Source: an uncultured Prevotellaceae bacterium
GTDB taxonomy: Bacteria; Bacteroidota; Bacteroidia; Bacteroidales; Bacteroidaceae
Direction: 5' to 3'
Length of the DNA stretch: 64,000 nt
Assembly (NCBI GenBank): GCA_900316575.1
Contig: ONDJ01000008.1
Span: 1 to 64,000, forward strand
In this document: positions 61,612-64,000 of the stretch, in pieces
Layout: each line of letters starts with the position of its first letter
Numbering within the stretch: position 1 is the stretch's first letter
Made by a program: the position numbers and the translations under genes
Notes under the pieces: generated by a model
Told to the model about the DNA's origin: nothing
What the model saw: only the letters and a program-made list of their open reading frames with translations
Databases searched by the model: none

Positions 61612-64000
61612 TTAAGGGATAAAGGTCTTCTTTCCGTTAATGATGTAGATGCCACTGTTGAGTGGTTTTGTTACACGGCGGCCTTGCAAGTCGTAGATAG
61701 CAGAAGGCTGGTTCGCTGTAGTGGAAGGCATGGTGTTGATGGTAATAATCTTGCCGTTGTTGATGAGGTTGTCAAGGTCGAGCGCGAAGCCGAGCGTAGC
61801 TGCACCCTTGGTTTTAAGCAAGGTGAGCCAACACTTATGGCCGTTGTTCATTTGGAAAGGCACACCGCCTTCGGCTCCCCAATAGAAGCCTACGTTGGCA
61901 CCGCTCTTCGTGGTGAGTTTGTAGAAATAGTAGTCGGCGGAGCTGACGCCGCTTGCCGTGGCCATATCTGAGGCTGCGATGCCTGCCATTGAGCCATGGA
62001 GCAAGTTGGACGTGCCGCTGTAATTGGCAGGCTTGTCGGCGGGATAGTAGAAGTTGAAGTCGTAGTCAGTGCCGCTCTCGCCACCATCGCCGTAGAGGAG
62101 CAGAGCGGTGTTGCCAGGCACAATGTCGCCTGCATTGTACGTGTTGCCGACTTCGAGCGACTCTACATCGGCTAAGCCATCGGTGATCGTCACGCCCGTA
62201 ACGCCCTCGGGCATCGTGTAAGCACGCTGGTCGTAGTAAGTGCCCCAGCCCCACTTAGAGATGTTGAATGAAGAGGAACGCTTGGCAAAGATTTGTAGGT
62301 TGGTGTTGCTTCCAATAGTATAAGCTTTGAAAGAAACAGGGGTGGTTGCTGCACCATAGCCAAGGTAGCGAGTGTTGGTACCTGCGTTTTGGATCTGGGC
62401 GATACCATTGGTGATTGAGATGTTCCAACGGAAGTTGTCGCTTGAGAGCGTACTGCTCGTGCTGAGATTTGTACTGCTTCCAGAATAACCGATGTACTTG
62501 TTGCTGACTTGAAGCGCAAATGTTCCGTTGGTAGAGGAAACAAGCGTGACAGTGCCTAAGCCTTCAGTGTCGCTGGCAAGGTCTATCTTGTCGTTCTCAA
62601 TGGTGGCATTGAGAGCTGTATATGAAGACTTGCTACTCTGCCACGAGCCGATGGCTTTGTTTGCTCCTTCGCTACTATAGACGATGAGGTATTCCCAACC
62701 ATCTACCAGATCGTCCGTGCTATAGATACGCTCATAGTAGTTGGCAACGTGATCCACAACAGTGAACGTCTTGGTCACGCTTGTGCTTTCATTGTTGGTG
62801 CTTACGCTCTTAGCTGTAATGGTGTGTGTGCCAGCTGTGCTAAGCGTGATGACTGCCGTTTGACTAGTGCCACCGCTCCATGTTGCAGCGTCATCAATCT
62901 TGTACATCACGTTGGCATCCGTTCCCACAGCCGTGATTGTGATGTCTGCTCCAGCATTGATCGTGCCACCATCGGGCGAGAAAGTCGGTACGTCAATAGG
63001 AATGTTGATCACTTCCTTGTAGAGCTGGCACTTCTGTTGACCAGAGGTGTAGCAAGCGAAAAGCGTATTACCGCTGTTGTATTTGATTTCGCGTGTAGTG
63101 TAGGATTTGTTGAGGATCGTAACGTTTCCTGTGCTTTCAAAGGCAATGGTCCAGCGTTGGTCGTTACCACTGACACTTGTTGCTGTTCGGAGGTAGTTAT
63201 TATTTGAACCCAGTGTGAGATAGGTGTTCGCTGGTGTGCGGAAGGTATAGGCACCCGCCTCGCCGCCGAGTGTAAGAATTTGTACAGTGCCGTCGTCGTT
63301 AATCGTTGTGGTGTGATTGTTGATCTCAATAGAAGCGGCAGAGAAGTTGTTGGCTGACTGTGTTCCAAGGGTCTTGCCGTTGTTCTCGTTGACGATGAGG
63401 TAACGCGCTCCTACTTCCAAGTCGTCGATAGAGGTGATTTGCTGGAATGTGCTGGTGTTTGAAGCTACTACTGTGTATGACACTGTAGCGATGCTACTTT
63501 CAGATCCGTTGAGCACTGCCTTGGCTTGAATAGTGGTCGTTCCAATCGTGTTGAGCGTGAAGCTGTTGCCCGCAGTCCAAGTGTTGCCGCCGTCGGTGCT
63601 ATAGTAGAGCGTAGCACCCGAGGTGGCGGAGGTAATAGTCACGACAGTGCCTTGAGCCACCGTGCTCCCGTTGGCAGAGCTGAATATAGGTGCTTCAGGC
63701 AGCGATGTGCCGTTGGTCGTCTGGACGTAAAGTTGCGCAAGTTGCAAGATGTTGGAAACATTTGTCGTATAGGTCGTAAAACGAGGCGTGTTGCCGCTGT
63801 TGTAATTGAAACGCAGAGAACCATTCGTCGTTGTAGTGTTTGCAATGGTTGCTACACCATCTGTGAAATCAATGGTCCACACGCTCGTACCTTCAGTTGG
63901 TGCAGTTGTAGCTAAGGCAGCACTTACGCTTCTTGCTGCAGTTGACTGCAGATAGTTGGATGTTCCATCAAAGTTGAGCGTATAGCCGTTGCTGTTTTTG
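61612..64000 (-). CDS. Multi-domain T9SS-secreted protein, start beyond right edge
   Basis: The frame is open to base 64000, so 796 or more residues are seen and the true start lies outside. Three or more trefoil-like repeats with the pattern W.I.F..G...I.N......L.YN.GNT.F..YT (about 40-85, 235-285 and 485-535) alternate with CHB_HEX-like or Ig-like sandwiches (YYSTDGGNTWTAGNSFTLNT, MYKIDDAATWSGGTSQTAVI). The end SAIYDLQGRRVTKPLNSGIY followed by IINGKKTFIP is a T9SS tail. No catalytic domain is in view. Likely a surface binding or adhesion protein, perhaps with an enzyme domain outside the window. Confidence 0.8.
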   Translation of the reverse strand, partial: KNSNGYTLNFDGTSNYLQSTAARSVSAALATTAPTEGTSVWTIDFTDGVATIANTTTTNGSLRFNYNSGNTPRFTTYTTNVSNILQLAQLYVQTTNGTSLPEAPIFSSANGSTVAQGTVVTITSATSGATLYYSTDGGNTWTAGNSFTLNTIGTTTIQAKAVLNGSESSIATVSYTVVASNTSTFQQITSIDDLEVGARYLIVNENNGKTLGTQSANNFSAASIEINNHTTTINDDGTVQILTLGGEAGAYTFRTPANTYLTLGSNNNYLRTATSVSGNDQRWTIAFESTGNVTILNKSYTTREIKYNSGNTLFACYTSGQQKCQLYKEVINIPIDVPTFSPDGGTINAGADITITAVGTDANVMYKIDDAATWSGGTSQTAVITLSTAGTHTITAKSVSTNNESTSVTKTFTVVDHVANYYERIYSTDDLVDGWEYLIVYSSEGANKAIGSWQSSKSSYTALNATIENDKIDLASDTEGLGTVTLVSSTNGTFALQVSNKYIGYSGSSTNLSTSSTLSSDNFRWNISITNGIAQIQNAGTNTRYLGYGAATTPVSFKAYTIGSNTNLQIFAKRSSSFNISKWGWGTYYDQRAYTMPEGVTGVTITDGLADVESLEVGNTYNAGDIVPGNTALLLYGDGGESGTDYDFNFYYPADKPANYSGTSNLLHGSMAGIAASDMATASGVSSADYYFYKLTTKSGANVGFYWGAEGGVPFQMNNGHKCWLTLLKTKGAATLGFALDLDNLINNGKIITINTMPSTTANQPSAIYDLQGRRVTKPLNSGIYIINGKKTFIP

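Overview
The window reads as a chromosomal segment of a Bacteroidetes bacterium, most likely Bacteroidales and near Prevotellaceae. The evidence: promoters of the Bacteroidetes type (TTTG, about 19 bases, TAnnTTTG) sit in front of many genes; several secreted proteins end in a type IX secretion (T9SS) sorting tail (YDLQGR...GIYI.NGKK type); a PorE-like T9SS lipoprotein, the RprX/RprY two-component pair, tRNA-Glu next to rpsT, and many signal-peptide or lipoprotein orphans are present. Layout: 1-180 is the start of a secreted protein running off the left edge. 443-14177 (minus strand) holds a GT2 glycosyltransferase, a PorE-like OmpA lipoprotein, a GH84 beta-N-acetylglucosaminidase with T9SS tail, a DUF3298-like lipoprotein, an operon purA / outer-membrane-like protein / UPF1-like helicase, and rprX-rprY. 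14178-15928 is a long non-coding stretch with repeats. 15929-30571 (plus) is the S10-spc-alpha ribosomal super-operon from rplC to rplQ with secY, map, infA and rpoA; rpsJ, which usually leads it, is absent. 31310-34855 is a large T9SS-secreted protein with highly biased codons. 35294-45620 is mostly plus-strand housekeeping: a small, probably truncated secreted ORF, AI-2E family permease (minus), rsmI, a coiled-coil lipoprotein, a glycine-zipper lipoprotein, an AspT/YidE-type transporter, fucU, an unknown secreted protein, aroC, NfeD plus SPFH/stomatin, and a flavin-reductase-like protein. 45743-49986 (minus) is a complete type III restriction-modification pair, mod-res, with a long structured leader. 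50580-52537 (minus) carries small envelope or unknown proteins and trxA. 52949-53313 is tRNA-Glu and rpsT. 53483-58441 (minus) is a BlaI / BlaR1-like M56 peptidase / TonB-receptor-like module. 58680-64000 (minus) has a LamG-GH18 protein and a partial multi-domain T9SS protein followed by a 61-residue peptide gene. How the parts fit: several surface or secreted proteins (GH84, LamG-GH18, the proteins at 31 kb and 62 kb) share the T9SS tail, and the PorE-like protein is a candidate part of the machinery that exports them; GH84 and GH18 both act on N-acetylglucosamine-containing glycans, which suggests life on host or microbial glycans. The most unusual structure is a set of dispersed intergenic arrays with an exact 22-base period (CGTACG cores at 14.8, 30.9 and 50.4 kb, a related CTTACG version at 61.3 kb), one of them inside a 334-bp element bounded by 16-bp perfect inverted repeats, and the roughly 250-nt leader of mod-res, which folds into a 123-nt multi-block hairpin and ends in a terminator-like hairpin and U run directly against the mod start codon. 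All function calls come from reading the sequence and knowledge of the families; no searches were run.
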